Shown: positions 8,741 through 16,588 of the stretch, in pieces | Position numbering within the stretch: position 1 is the stretch's first letter | Layout of the letters: every line of letters starts with the position of its first letter | Source of the DNA: Clostridium aceticum | Lineage (GTDB): Bacteria; Bacillota; Clostridia; Peptostreptococcales; Natronincolaceae | NCBI RefSeq assembly: GCF_001042715.1 | Contig: NZ_CP009687.1 | Coordinates: forward strand, 921,418 to 985,417 | DNA: 64,000 nucleotides | Reading direction: 5' to 3' | Translations under genes and position numbers: made by a program | The notes under the pieces: model-generated | Databases searched by the model: none | Told to the model about the DNA's origin: nothing | The model's input: the letters and a program-made list of their open reading frames with translations, nothing else

Positions 8741-8799
8741 AATAAAAAATCAAATATTGCATTCAACAAGTTTTTCTTATAAACGTTTATAGTTTATAA

Positions 8800-8945
8800 G
8801 AAAATGAAAAGGGAAGTTGGTGTAAATCCAACGCGGTCCCGCCACTGTAAGGGTGAGTTTTTTACATTGATGCCACTGGATAGAAAATCTGGGAAGGCGT
8901 AAAAAAACTATGAACCTGAGCCAGGATACCTGCTTGTGTGATGTT
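8800..8945 (+). promoter_or_regulatory. Cobalamin (AdoCbl) riboswitch
   Basis: The aptamer contains the family hallmarks in order: GGGAAGTTGGTGTAAATCCA, the B12 box core GCGGTCCCGCCACTGTAA, a GGGAAGG element, and GAACCTGAGCCAGGATACCTGC. Such RNAs bind adenosylcobalamin and switch off downstream genes. Here no cobalamin synthesis, transport or B12-independent isozyme gene follows; the next gene is a metallophosphoesterase 330 nt away behind two terminators. Confidence 0.93.
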
Positions 8946-9032
8946 AATATATTTCAAATTCACGGTGTATGGGTTTAGAGATGAATGTATCACTATTTTA
9001 GAAAAGTGATAATTTATTTTACTATTGTTTAT

Positions 9033-9065
9033 CAAAGCCTGCATGTGAAAATGCAGGCTTTTTTA
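9033..9065 (+). terminator. Terminator of the cobalamin riboswitch leader
   Basis: AAAGCCTGCAT and ATGCAGGCTTT form an 11-bp stem with a short loop, followed by a T run. It is probably the expression-platform terminator. Confidence 0.85.
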
Positions 9066-9149
9066 ATGAAAAATTAATGCCCCTTTTCAGCAAAACTGGG
9101 TTAAGTTTAGCCATTTAACTCCCCCTTAGTAGAGCTGAATAACATATAA

Positions 9150-9188
9150 ACTTTAAGTGTTTGGATTGCACTTAAAGTTTTTTTTTAT
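9150..9188 (+). terminator. Second terminator before the metallophosphoesterase gene
   Basis: AACTTTAAGTG and CACTTAAAGTT pair around a 9-nt loop and are followed by eight or more T residues. With the hairpin at 9033 it makes read-through from the riboswitch into the next gene unlikely. Confidence 0.8.
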
Positions 9189-9275
9189 ACTTTTCTAAGC
9201 GTTTAAAGAACTGTGATATAATAAAAATATCAGTGAATAAAAACTTTAGAAGAAAAATTCAATTGAAGGAAAGTC

Positions 9276-9926
9276 ATGATAAAAGAGAATAGAGGTTTTT
9301 TTATGGATATTGTACAACGAGGAAAACGCTGGGTGGGACTTGTTTTTAATCGTCCATACATCCCCGTAGAATTAAAAGAGGCTACAGGCCCTTTATTACT
9401 ACATATCAGTGATACACCACAGGAAATTTACAGCTATATTTTTAGGCTAGTGAAGCTGCTAGAGCCTTCTTATATTATACACACAGGAGATTTAGTAGAT
9501 GACATTAAACTAGAGCTGCACCCTAATGAAATAGAAGCCTATAAAACGGCTTTAAGAAAATTTATTTCAGGTTTAGAAAGTTTTACAGATGCATTGATTT
9601 ATTATGCAGTAGGAAATCACGATCAATATAAAGAGGTAAAGAAAACCACCTCAAAGGGTATTGTTATAAAAGAAGGACATATATTGATAGAGGAGAAAAA
9701 TTTTTATGTGAGTCATTATTATTCTAAGAAGGTTTATAATACTGATTACTATTTATATGGACATAGTTTTCGTCCTTCCAGCTACAAAAGTCAACAGCAC
9801 ATAGGATTAAATGGACTTGAGAAGATTCATGTTATTGATTTAACAACACAAAAAATCTATCATTTGCCTTATCCCTTTGGCACCAATCAGTTTAGGAAAA
9901 TGGAACAAAGGAGAATTAGTTTGTAG
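9276..9926 (+). CDS. Calcineurin-like metallophosphoesterase
   Basis: A 216-residue predicted cytoplasmic phosphoesterase. It has the family metal-binding blocks HISDTP (first Asp, but the usual DxH histidine is missing), GDLVDD, GNHDQ and a final GHSF. Substrate is unknown. Two starts are plausible: ATG 9276 with GAAGGA five bases upstream, or ATG 9303 (MDIVQRGKRW) with AGAGG upstream. The next gene follows at once and is probably cotranscribed. The reduced first motif suggests an unusual metal site or a divergent subfamily. Confidence 0.8.
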   Translation: MIKENRGFFMDIVQRGKRWVGLVFNRPYIPVELKEATGPLLLHISDTPQEIYSYIFRLVKLLEPSYIIHTGDLVDDIKLELHPNEIEAYKTALRKFISGLESFTDALIYYAVGNHDQYKEVKKTTSKGIVIKEGHILIEEKNFYVSHYYSKKVYNTDYYLYGHSFRPSSYKSQQHIGLNGLEKIHVIDLTTQKIYHLPYPFGTNQFRKMEQRRISL

Positions 9927-9939
9927 AGGGGGAAAAATC

Positions 9940-10950
9940 ATGCTGTTTTTGAGGATGGGACCAAGACTTCTTTTTGTTCGAACAGATGCAGTTGAAACTG
10001 TAAAAAAGTTTTTTCTAGAAGATTTGATGGGCAAAGAAACAGAATTTCTTATGGGAATGGAGGAGGCAACAGAAGATAGTAGCCTGATTTTTATAACCGA
10101 TATATATTCTACAAAAACTTCGGTAATGGATGCAAAGGCAACTGTTCTTGTCAATGAACCAGCATCCATATGCCTTGCTGCTATGATCAATAGTCATGTT
10201 GCCCATTTGGTGGAGCGAGTGGACATGGGACCCTCTTCCATTGTTATGAGAACTGCCGGAGATACACAGGGAGTAATAGAAGAAATTTTACAACAATATG
10301 GTGGAAAAGCGTTATCCATAGAAGAAGCAGTGGATGAGGGGGAGATGGGGGATACAATATTGTTTTTGACCCATAAACAAATTTCTAGAAGGCTTCTAAA
10401 AGCAGATATGTTTGAAACGCCTCTCCTTCTACCTCACCCTGCATCCCGAATTTTTAAGAAGCTAAGATGTGAAGGGATTTTGTTTATAACCCAAAGCCTA
10501 CAGGATAAAAAATGGTATGAACTAAGAATCAATATTTATGATGCCCAAGGAAAGTATCAAGAGCATTATAACCGTTTGAACTATATACTGACACAGCTAG
10601 AGGTAGGGATGGTATTAGAGGAGGGGTGGACCAGGGATCATGCTTTAGCGCTGTTTTCGGTACTAGCTTATCAAATAAGGTTGTTTACCCTTTATAAACC
10701 AGACGAAATGAAACGAATTTTGTTAGGGCTAGAATATAATGCTGATGGAAATCGCTGGGTGGATTTAGATTTGTATTATAGGAATAAAAAAATTTCTTGG
10801 GTAGATATTGATAAGAAAAAGGGAAAGCGTAATAAGATTGAAGAGTGCTTAAAACACAGAGAGAGTATTTTAGAAAAACTATCTGAGGAAGAAAAAGAAC
10901 GTTTGCTTTCCTTAGAAGGAAAAATCCTTGAAGAAGCATTGGAAGGATAA
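9940..10950 (+). CDS. Uncharacterised protein, 336 residues
   Basis: I do not recognise this protein. The start is taken as ATG 9940, which has GAGGGGG seven bases upstream; the open frame extends back to 9877 inside the previous gene but that part is unlikely to be translated. It has no signal peptide or clear membrane span and ends in a charged, probably helical tail (about residues 290-336, rich in K/E). There is no cysteine cluster and no P-loop. It sits 13 nt after the metallophosphoesterase, so a joint function is likely but unknown. Confidence 0.6.
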   Translation: MLFLRMGPRLLFVRTDAVETVKKFFLEDLMGKETEFLMGMEEATEDSSLIFITDIYSTKTSVMDAKATVLVNEPASICLAAMINSHVAHLVERVDMGPSSIVMRTAGDTQGVIEEILQQYGGKALSIEEAVDEGEMGDTILFLTHKQISRRLLKADMFETPLLLPHPASRIFKKLRCEGILFITQSLQDKKWYELRINIYDAQGKYQEHYNRLNYILTQLEVGMVLEEGWTRDHALALFSVLAYQIRLFTLYKPDEMKRILLGLEYNADGNRWVDLDLYYRNKKISWVDIDKKKGKRNKIEECLKHRESILEKLSEEEKERLLSLEGKILEEALEG

Positions 10951-10977
10951 ATTTCTACTGAATAAGTCCTAAAAGAG

Positions 10978-11013
10978 AAGCATGGAAAGGGAACTTTTTT
11001 TCATGCTTTTCGT
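10978..11013 (+). terminator. Possible terminator after the unknown gene
   Basis: GAAGCATG and CATGCTTTTC flank an A/T-rich loop of about 17 nt. The stem is short and the T run is in the loop, so this is weak. Confidence 0.35.
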
Positions 11014-11063
11014 CTATTTAATTAAGGAAAATTTTACTACTTTAATATTTAAGGAGGGATTTT

Positions 11064-13277
11064 ATGACAAAGAGATTTATTGCTGCTATAATGATGATAC
11101 TTTTCATCACTACTGTATTTAGTAATGTAGTTTTTGCTGTAGAGACTTCTGTGTATACCAAGACACAAATCGAAGTTTTGGTAAGGGAAAAGCTCAGTAT
11201 AAATGACAGCATGAAACTGAATCAAGCCAACTTAACTACAAGAGATTTACAACAAAAAAAGATGTGGAACCTAGAGTTTCAAAATGAAAAAGAGGGAATT
11301 TTTGTTACTGTTGGTGCTGACACGGGAGAAATTATGAACCTACACCGATGGGGGGATAGTACCTATGGAAAGGCTGTTACGGTGTTGCCTGAGAATGCTA
11401 AAAGAAAAGCTATTGATTTTATCCAGTCACTAGAACCAGAAAGGTTCAAAGAAACAGAAGAAGTAGTAGCAGAGGCACCTTCTGCTATAGTTTATAGCAT
11501 AGGAAGGGATATTTATGGAGGAGAAAACTACCATTTTCTTTTCTTGCGAAAACTAGAAGGAGAGTTTTTTCCTAATAATTATTTTAGGGTACAGATATCA
11601 GGGGTTGATGGAAATGTCACCAGCTATGAAATGAAATGGGATGAGGCTTTTTATAATAACGAAAAATCTCTAATAACAAAGGAAGAGGCAAGAAAAATTT
11701 TTGAAGGTGAAGATCGTTTTACTTTAAAATATGTAGCACTATATCACAACAATAAGGATGAGAGAAGAAAACCACTTTTAACCCCTGTGTATCTATATGC
11801 TCCAAAGAAATCGGATTTAATTCACGCAGTGGATGGAAGACTTTTAGAAGCAGAAGAAATCTATTACCACGACTATTACCTTAGAACTACTACACAAGAT
11901 ATGGGTGCAAAGGAAATGGCAGTTGGCCGTGCTGGAGCTGAAGTCCTTCCAGAGGAGGGGGTCATATCAAAGGAAAAAGCAGAGAAGTTGGTAGGGGAAG
12001 CATTGAGTAGAGAATTGGATATGAAGGAACTAAGGGTACAAAGCAGCTATTATTCCCAATATCACTATGGTATCAAGGGAAAGTTTTGGGGAATTTACTG
12101 GGTGGATGAGGAAACGGGAAGAAGACTACATGCTACCCTTGATGCAGAGAAGGGAGAGATCATTTCCATCAGCTACAGTAAAGATCCTATCGGTATCTTT
12201 CGTGCCAAGGAATTAGAAAAACTTCAGGAAACATCAGTAGACGAGACTAGAATAAAACAAGAAATTAATAAAAAAGTTAAAGACATCTTTCCTCATATTC
12301 AAGAGGAGGAGCTGCAATTTGAGATAAAGTCAGTGGAGGGGGAGGGATTAGTAGCGATTACTTCCTCAAGGTATATCCATGCCATTCCTTATGAAGAAAA
12401 TTATTTAAGGATTACTTATGATGCTACTACTAAGAAAATAATAGGGTTAGACTATAACTGGTATGAGGTGGAGTTGCAGGCTACATCAAATATATTGGAT
12501 AAAAAAACCATAAGCAATAAGTTTTATGATACGGTAGGTTTTGAAAAATACTTGATTCAATTGAAAGATCAAGCTGCCCGCAAAAAAGATGGCTTAGATA
12601 TACCTCTTAAACAATTAGCACCGGTCTATAGCTTGAAGGTTTTTCATTTTACCTACATAGATGCGGTAAGTGGCAAGTTTTTAAACTATAATGGAGAAGA
12701 ATATATAGAAAAAGACCATTCTATAGAGGGTTTTAAAGATGTAAAAAATAGTCCTTATCAAAGTGAAATTCTGCTGATGAATAAAATGGGAATTTTAAAA
12801 GAAACTAGTGAGCTTTTCAGACCTAATGATGTATTGCTTCGTAAAGATGCTATTAAGTGGATTGTTGAAGTGAACGACAGAAATAGATACGGTATTGATA
12901 AAAAAGCAGTGCATTTTAAGGATGTAGATAAAGAGGATCCCTATTACTCTTATATCCAAACTGCCTTAGAAAAAGAAATTATAGAGAAAACGAATGATTA
13001 TTTTAGACCTGATGAAACTGCAACTAAAATGGAAGTAACCCAATGGATATTAAATGCACTACAACAAAAGGAGCTGGCACAGTTTGTAGAAATCTTTCAA
13101 ATTCCTTATACGGATGCAGAGGATATTAGGGTAGAGGATACTGGTTATGTAGCTTTAGCTAAATATTATAATATCTTCAGAGATAAAGGAAGGGTAACCA
13201 CCTTTAACCCTGAGAAAGTATTGTCCAGAGGAGAGTTTGTCAGCGTCCTATATCATTTATTGAAGGATAAATTGTAA
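11064..13277 (+). CDS. Secreted YcdB/YcdC-PepSY-type protein with S-layer homology domains
   Basis: A 737-residue exported protein. Residues 1-26 form a Sec signal peptide ending in VVFAVE. The middle part (about 30-540) consists of repeated PepSY/YcdB-like units with recurring patterns such as VTVGADTGEIMNLHRW and ATLDAEKGEIISISYS. From about 555 to the end lie three SLH domains (FKDVKNSPYQSEILLMNKMG, FKDVDKEDPYYSYIQTALEK, YTDAEDIRVEDTGYVALAKY), which anchor proteins to secondary wall polymer. AAGGAGGG precedes the ATG. A role at the cell surface, perhaps inhibiting or assisting proteases, is inferred only from PepSY families. It appears monocistronic, with a terminator after it. Confidence 0.82.
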   Translation: MTKRFIAAIMMILFITTVFSNVVFAVETSVYTKTQIEVLVREKLSINDSMKLNQANLTTRDLQQKKMWNLEFQNEKEGIFVTVGADTGEIMNLHRWGDSTYGKAVTVLPENAKRKAIDFIQSLEPERFKETEEVVAEAPSAIVYSIGRDIYGGENYHFLFLRKLEGEFFPNNYFRVQISGVDGNVTSYEMKWDEAFYNNEKSLITKEEARKIFEGEDRFTLKYVALYHNNKDERRKPLLTPVYLYAPKKSDLIHAVDGRLLEAEEIYYHDYYLRTTTQDMGAKEMAVGRAGAEVLPEEGVISKEKAEKLVGEALSRELDMKELRVQSSYYSQYHYGIKGKFWGIYWVDEETGRRLHATLDAEKGEIISISYSKDPIGIFRAKELEKLQETSVDETRIKQEINKKVKDIFPHIQEEELQFEIKSVEGEGLVAITSSRYIHAIPYEENYLRITYDATTKKIIGLDYNWYEVELQATSNILDKKTISNKFYDTVGFEKYLIQLKDQAARKKDGLDIPLKQLAPVYSLKVFHFTYIDAVSGKFLNYNGEEYIEKDHSIEGFKDVKNSPYQSEILLMNKMGILKETSELFRPNDVLLRKDAIKWIVEVNDRNRYGIDKKAVHFKDVDKEDPYYSYIQTALEKEIIEKTNDYFRPDETATKMEVTQWILNALQQKELAQFVEIFQIPYTDAEDIRVEDTGYVALAKYYNIFRDKGRVTTFNPEKVLSRGEFVSVLYHLLKDKL

Positions 13278-13335
13278 TATATAAGTTGTAAAAGTCTTAT
13301 TTCAACTTACTATTACTATATAGAAAAAATGAAAA

Positions 13336-13380
13336 AAAGTCGAACAATAAGAGCATTCCTTTATTGTTCGACTTTTTTAG
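13336..13380 (+). terminator. Terminator of the SLH-protein gene
   Basis: AAAAAGTCGAACAATAA and TTATTGTTCGACTTTTT form a 17-bp perfect stem with a 9-nt loop and a trailing T run. Confidence 0.9.
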
Positions 13381-13392
13381 GTGGTTTATCAT

Positions 13393-13486
13393 ATAGATGT
13401 GTGCTTCTAAAGTTAAATTTTAATATACATAGTCTGGGGTTTTGCCCCAAAACCATGTATATTAAAATTTAAAGGCACACATCTAT
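13393..13486. repeat. 94-bp inverted repeat (hairpin element)
   Basis: ATAGATGTGTGC at the left end and GCACACATCTAT at the right end are perfect complements. Inside, AAATTTTAATATACAT pairs with ATGTATATTAAAATTT, and the tip GGGGTTTTGCCCC is a small hairpin. It lies between the convergent SLH and YbjQ genes. It may be a small MITE or a strong bidirectional terminator. Confidence 0.75.
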
Positions 13487-13514
13487 AGTGGGGTCTATAC
13501 AAATCTTATTAAAG

Positions 13515-13835
13515 TTATTTATCTCTCAGCTTTACAGCAGTGCCATAAACCATTATTTCTGCCGCTCCCTGCATAACCGCTGAGGTTGCAAATCTAATAT
13601 TAACTACAGCATCAGCCCCTAGTTTTTGGGCCTCCTTTGTCATCAAATCAACTGCTGTATCCCTTGCCTCATCCAACATTTGTGTATACTCTTTTAATTC
13701 TCCGCCAACGATTTGTCTTAAACCAGACATAATATCTTTTCCGATATGTTTTGCTTTAATCGTACTGCCCTTTACAAGTCCCAATATTTCTATAATTTCC
13801 TTACCAGGCACTTCGGGGGTATTACAAATAATCAT
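13515..13835 (-). CDS. YbjQ/UPF0145 family protein
   Basis: A 106-residue protein with the family blocks KGSTIKAKHIGKDI (about 22-35), GGELKEYTQMLDEAR and the ending QKLGADAVVNIRFATS, typical of UPF0145/YbjQ. These proteins form pentameric rings in known structures; their biochemical role is unclear. The gene is on the minus strand with AGGAGTG upstream of its ATG. It precedes a PspC-domain gene on the same strand but a repeat element lies between, so each is probably transcribed alone. Confidence 0.88.
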   Translation of the reverse strand: MIICNTPEVPGKEIIEILGLVKGSTIKAKHIGKDIMSGLRQIVGGELKEYTQMLDEARDTAVDLMTKEAQKLGADAVVNIRFATSAVMQGAAEIMVYGTAVKLRDK

Positions 13836-13918
13836 AGAATCACTCCTTTTCTTATTATATTACCCAAAAGTTATAAAGATAATAAAGTGTTTTTTTCAAT
13901 ATCTTCTTTATCTTAATC

Positions 13919-14081
13919 ATTAGCGTTAACTTAAGCCATAATTTGTCATCCTGAGTGGAGCAAAGCGGAGTCGAAGGATCTTAGTGTTAGTAAAATTCTT
14001 GGCTACTCCAAGATCCTTCGCTACATTCAGGATGACAGTTCAAGAGAATTTTGGTAATAATTGTACTAAGTTAACGCCTAT
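13919..14081. repeat. MITE-like repeat, copy 1 of 3
   Basis: Terminal inverted repeats GCGTTAACTTA (13923-13933) and TAAGTTAACGC (14067-14077) enclose TTGTCATCCTGAG, GAAGGATCTTA, AAGATCCTTCGC and CAGGATGACA, which pair as a long hairpin. Related copies lie near 38.0 kb and 52.9 kb, the latter inverted. No ORF. Confidence 0.85.
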
Positions 14082-14087
14082 GTTATC

Positions 14088-14279
14088 TTAATAATAATGT
14101 TTACGAGGAATAACTAAAGCAGCAATAATATAGCCCAGCACGCCAGATCCTCCCGCCAAAGAGAAGATCACCCATCCTAATCTTACTAGAGTAGGATCAA
14201 TAGCAAAATACTCAGCAATGCCTCCACAGACCCCTGCTATTTTTTTATCAGTTTCAGATAAATATAATTTTTTTGCCAT
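14088..14279 (-). CDS. PspC-domain membrane protein
   Basis: A 63-residue protein consisting only of a PspC domain: [14 protein letters not shown] near the N-terminus, [14 protein letters not shown], and one or two hydrophobic spans ending in ALVIPRK. Such stand-alone PspC proteins are common in Firmicutes and linked to membrane-stress sensing or to partner anti-sigma proteins. GGGGAG lies upstream of the ATG. No phage-shock genes are nearby, so its partner is not visible. Confidence 0.9.
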   Translation of the reverse strand: MAKKLYLSETDKKIAGVCGGIAEYFAIDPTLVRLGWVIFSLAGGSGVLGYIIAALVIPRKHYY

Positions 14280-14542
14280 GACAATCTCCCCTTTGTAATT
14301 GCAATATACTTATATCATAACATAAAACAGTTATTCTTACACTAATGTGAAAGTATGTTTCTATACTATTTTATGCTTTAGTATAAAAATTGTTTAATCA
14401 AGTTGGAGCTTCCTCTAAAATAGATCTTGTTTATAGTTGATGTCATTTTGATATTTTTATGTAGAAATTTCATATTGTTTAAATATTGACAAAGTTAGGC
14501 ATATCAAGTAGACTAGTAGGTAAATAATGTAATTCTAAAAAC

Positions 14543-14656
14543 TAAATGTCTCCGAGTCTATAATTCCTTCAAGTATTTTGCTTATGGAGTATAGACCCGT
14601 AGGGTATAGCTAGAAATAGTTGTGCCTCCCATTGTGGAAAGGAGCCATGGCAAAAT
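14543..14656 (+). promoter_or_regulatory. Moco/Tuco-class riboswitch, copy 1 (ECF operon)
   Basis: The RNA starts with CTCCGAGTCTA, pairs it with TAGACCCGTAGGGTA, has a small hairpin CTAGAAATAG, and ends with CTCCCATTGTGGAAAGGAG, a 19-nt string also present in the two other copies in this window. All three precede Mo/W-type genes, which fits the Moco RNA family described in front of molybdenum and tungsten cofactor genes. The assignment is from memory of that motif plus context, not from a covariance search. A terminator follows directly. Confidence 0.78.
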
Positions 14657-14675
14657 AACTAACTATAACAGCCAT

Positions 14676-14704
14676 ACGCCTTTTTAAGGCGTTTTGTTTT
14701 TTTT
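14676..14704 (+). terminator. Terminator in the expression platform of riboswitch copy 1
   Basis: ACGCCTT and AAGGCGT form a tight stem with a 3-nt loop, followed by TTTGTTTTTTTT. The stretch to the next ATG at 14866 shows no other element apart from ribosome sites. Confidence 0.85.
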
Positions 14705-14865
14705 GTTGAAAAAACAAAGCTTTTTCCATAAAGAGGGAGGTGTTTTTGCATTGGCTGGATAGTTTTGAGAGTATGAAAGGGGAGATGTGGTAAGGGAATT
14801 ATTCATGCAAGATTATCTATCATATACGGGGTGACACATAAAATAAAACAAGAGGGGGATTTAAA

Positions 14866-15981
14866 ATGATTGGGAAACAAAAAATATGTATTTTTTTAAT
14901 TTTTGCTATGCTACTTACTATTATCACAGGTTGCTCTACTCCTAGTAACTCTACAGAAGAAACTCCTACGGTAAATGAAGAAGTCTTAGAAGAACATATT
15001 ACGATTAAAGGGATTCATAATCAGGATCTCATAACTACAGTGGAAGAAATAAAAAAACTTAATGCTATCGAAAAAGAGGTTACTTCTGTAAACTCCAGTG
15101 GTCAAGAGAATACATTCAAAGTAACCGGTGCATTGTTAGAAGATGTACTGGTAAAAAGCGGGACAAGCCAAAAAGATTTAACAGGTATAAGACTTGTAGC
15201 AGGAGATGGCTACTCTATAGAGGTGCCACAGGAGATATTACATACACGAGATATTCTTCTGGTTTATGAAACCAATGATGGACCTTTAGATCCTGAACAA
15301 AAACCTATAAGAATTGTCATACCAGAGGAACGAGCAATGTATTGGGTTAGTAACTTAGAGACGATAGAAGTATTAGATACCATTGAACAAGCAGAGGTTG
15401 ATAAAATTATTTTTCTTGAAACGGCAAAAGAAATCGTAGATATAGAGGATTATACTTATTACGATCATATAGATGAAGCTATAAAAGCAGGAGATCTATT
15501 AGAACAGTTGGAAGAGGGGAGTTCCTCTGAAAGCGTATACATAAAAGCAGCAGATGGTTTAGAAAAAAATGAAACATTGCCAATCTTTAAGGGAGCTTAT
15601 ATTAAAGTAACAGGTACTGATGCACCAGCTTTCTTAGCACCAGATATGCCAAAGGGAATGCATGTAAAGGAGATCTTGTATTTTGCCCATGCTTCAACAG
15701 CTTGGGTTTCCTATGATAAGTCAAAAGAAGTGATAGAGATGATAAATTCTAATGGTCAAGAGGGCATAAATATAGAAGAAATTTTAAAAGAAACTGGGCT
15801 AAATAAAGAGGGCATATATGTATTAACAGCTGTAGATGGTTATACAGTGGAAGTGGACAAAGGTGATTTTAAAAACAGCATATTGTATCAAGGGGAAAAA
15901 GGGGAATTGACTACCTATTTTGAAGGATTACCTAAAAATACAAGCATAAAAGGTCTACTCTCTATAGAGGCAAAAAAATAA
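14866..15981 (+). CDS. Lipoprotein with tandem sulfite-oxidase-like (molybdopterin-binding fold) modules
   Basis: First gene of the riboswitch-controlled ECF operon. Residues 1-23 form a lipoprotein signal with lipobox ITGC. The 371-residue protein has at least two similar modules: one around 45-165 with the GDGYSIEVPQEIL stretch and a WVSNLETIEVL ending, and further ones in 180-371 where AVDGYTVEVDKGDF repeats the same pattern. This resembles the Moco-binding domain of the sulfite oxidase/YedY group, but the only cysteine is the lipidated one, so the usual cysteine Mo-ligand is absent. I infer a surface binding protein that presents a pterin or metal complex to the transporter. The reaction or ligand is unproven. 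Confidence 0.65.
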   Translation: MIGKQKICIFLIFAMLLTIITGCSTPSNSTEETPTVNEEVLEEHITIKGIHNQDLITTVEEIKKLNAIEKEVTSVNSSGQENTFKVTGALLEDVLVKSGTSQKDLTGIRLVAGDGYSIEVPQEILHTRDILLVYETNDGPLDPEQKPIRIVIPEERAMYWVSNLETIEVLDTIEQAEVDKIIFLETAKEIVDIEDYTYYDHIDEAIKAGDLLEQLEEGSSSESVYIKAADGLEKNETLPIFKGAYIKVTGTDAPAFLAPDMPKGMHVKEILYFAHASTAWVSYDKSKEVIEMINSNGQEGINIEEILKETGLNKEGIYVLTAVDGYTVEVDKGDFKNSILYQGEKGELTTYFEGLPKNTSIKGLLSIEAKK

Positions 15982-16008
15982 TTGCGACTGATAAGGGAGG
16001 TGAAATTT

Positions 16009-16575
16009 ATGCTGGTATCAAGAAAAAGATTGCTAAAAAGGTTTTCTATATTTGATTTAGTAGTTATGGCTATGATGGCGTCCTTAGGGATTGCCATCAA
16101 GCCAGTGATTGTTCCCCTAGCGCATATTATCACAGGACCCCTTTATATACCTGGAGGCGTCATTGCTGGAGGCTTCTATATGTTGTGGCTGGTATTAGGG
16201 GTAGGGCTTGTGGGGAAAAGAGGAACAGCTACCCTTATTGCACTGGTACAGGCCATCATGGTAATAGCAATAGGCGTGTTTGGAACCCACGGCATTGTGA
16301 GTTTTATTACCTATTTACTACCGGGTCTAGCTGTAGATTTTTTATTTTTTATACTTGGACATAAAGGTTGTTGTGCAGTATGTTGTTTTCTAGGAGGAAT
16401 TGCGGCTAATATCAGCGGTACTTTTTTGGTGAATGTAGTATTTTTTCAACTGCCACTGATTCCTTTAATACTAAGCTTAAGTGCCGCTGCTTTATCGGGA
16501 GGATTAGGCGGGCTGGTGGCCTACGCTATAATAAAACAGTTTCAAAACTTTCATCTGTTGAATCAAGAAATATAA
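16009..16575 (+). CDS. ECF transporter S component (substrate-binding membrane protein)
   Basis: A 188-residue, very hydrophobic protein with about six membrane spans, starting at ATG 16009 behind AAGGGAGGTG; an in-frame TTG at 15982 is less likely. The FDLVVMAMMASLGIAIKP opening and the GPLYIPGG and GGIAANISG stretches resemble S components of energy-coupling-factor vitamin transporters. It lies in one operon with two ECF ATPases and a T component, making a dedicated group I-type transporter. The substrate is not deducible from the sequence; the riboswitch and MobB-like gene suggest a molybdenum or tungsten cofactor compound. Confidence 0.75.
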   Translation: MLVSRKRLLKRFSIFDLVVMAMMASLGIAIKPVIVPLAHIITGPLYIPGGVIAGGFYMLWLVLGVGLVGKRGTATLIALVQAIMVIAIGVFGTHGIVSFITYLLPGLAVDFLFFILGHKGCCAVCCFLGGIAANISGTFLVNVVFFQLPLIPLILSLSAAALSGGLGGLVAYAIIKQFQNFHLLNQEI

Positions 16576-16588
16576 AAGGAGGAGCGAC

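Noticed and set aside
9840-10190. A 116-codon minus-strand frame over the phosphoesterase/unknown-gene junction
   Set aside because: No ribosome site; overlaps two sense genes with better starts and codon use.
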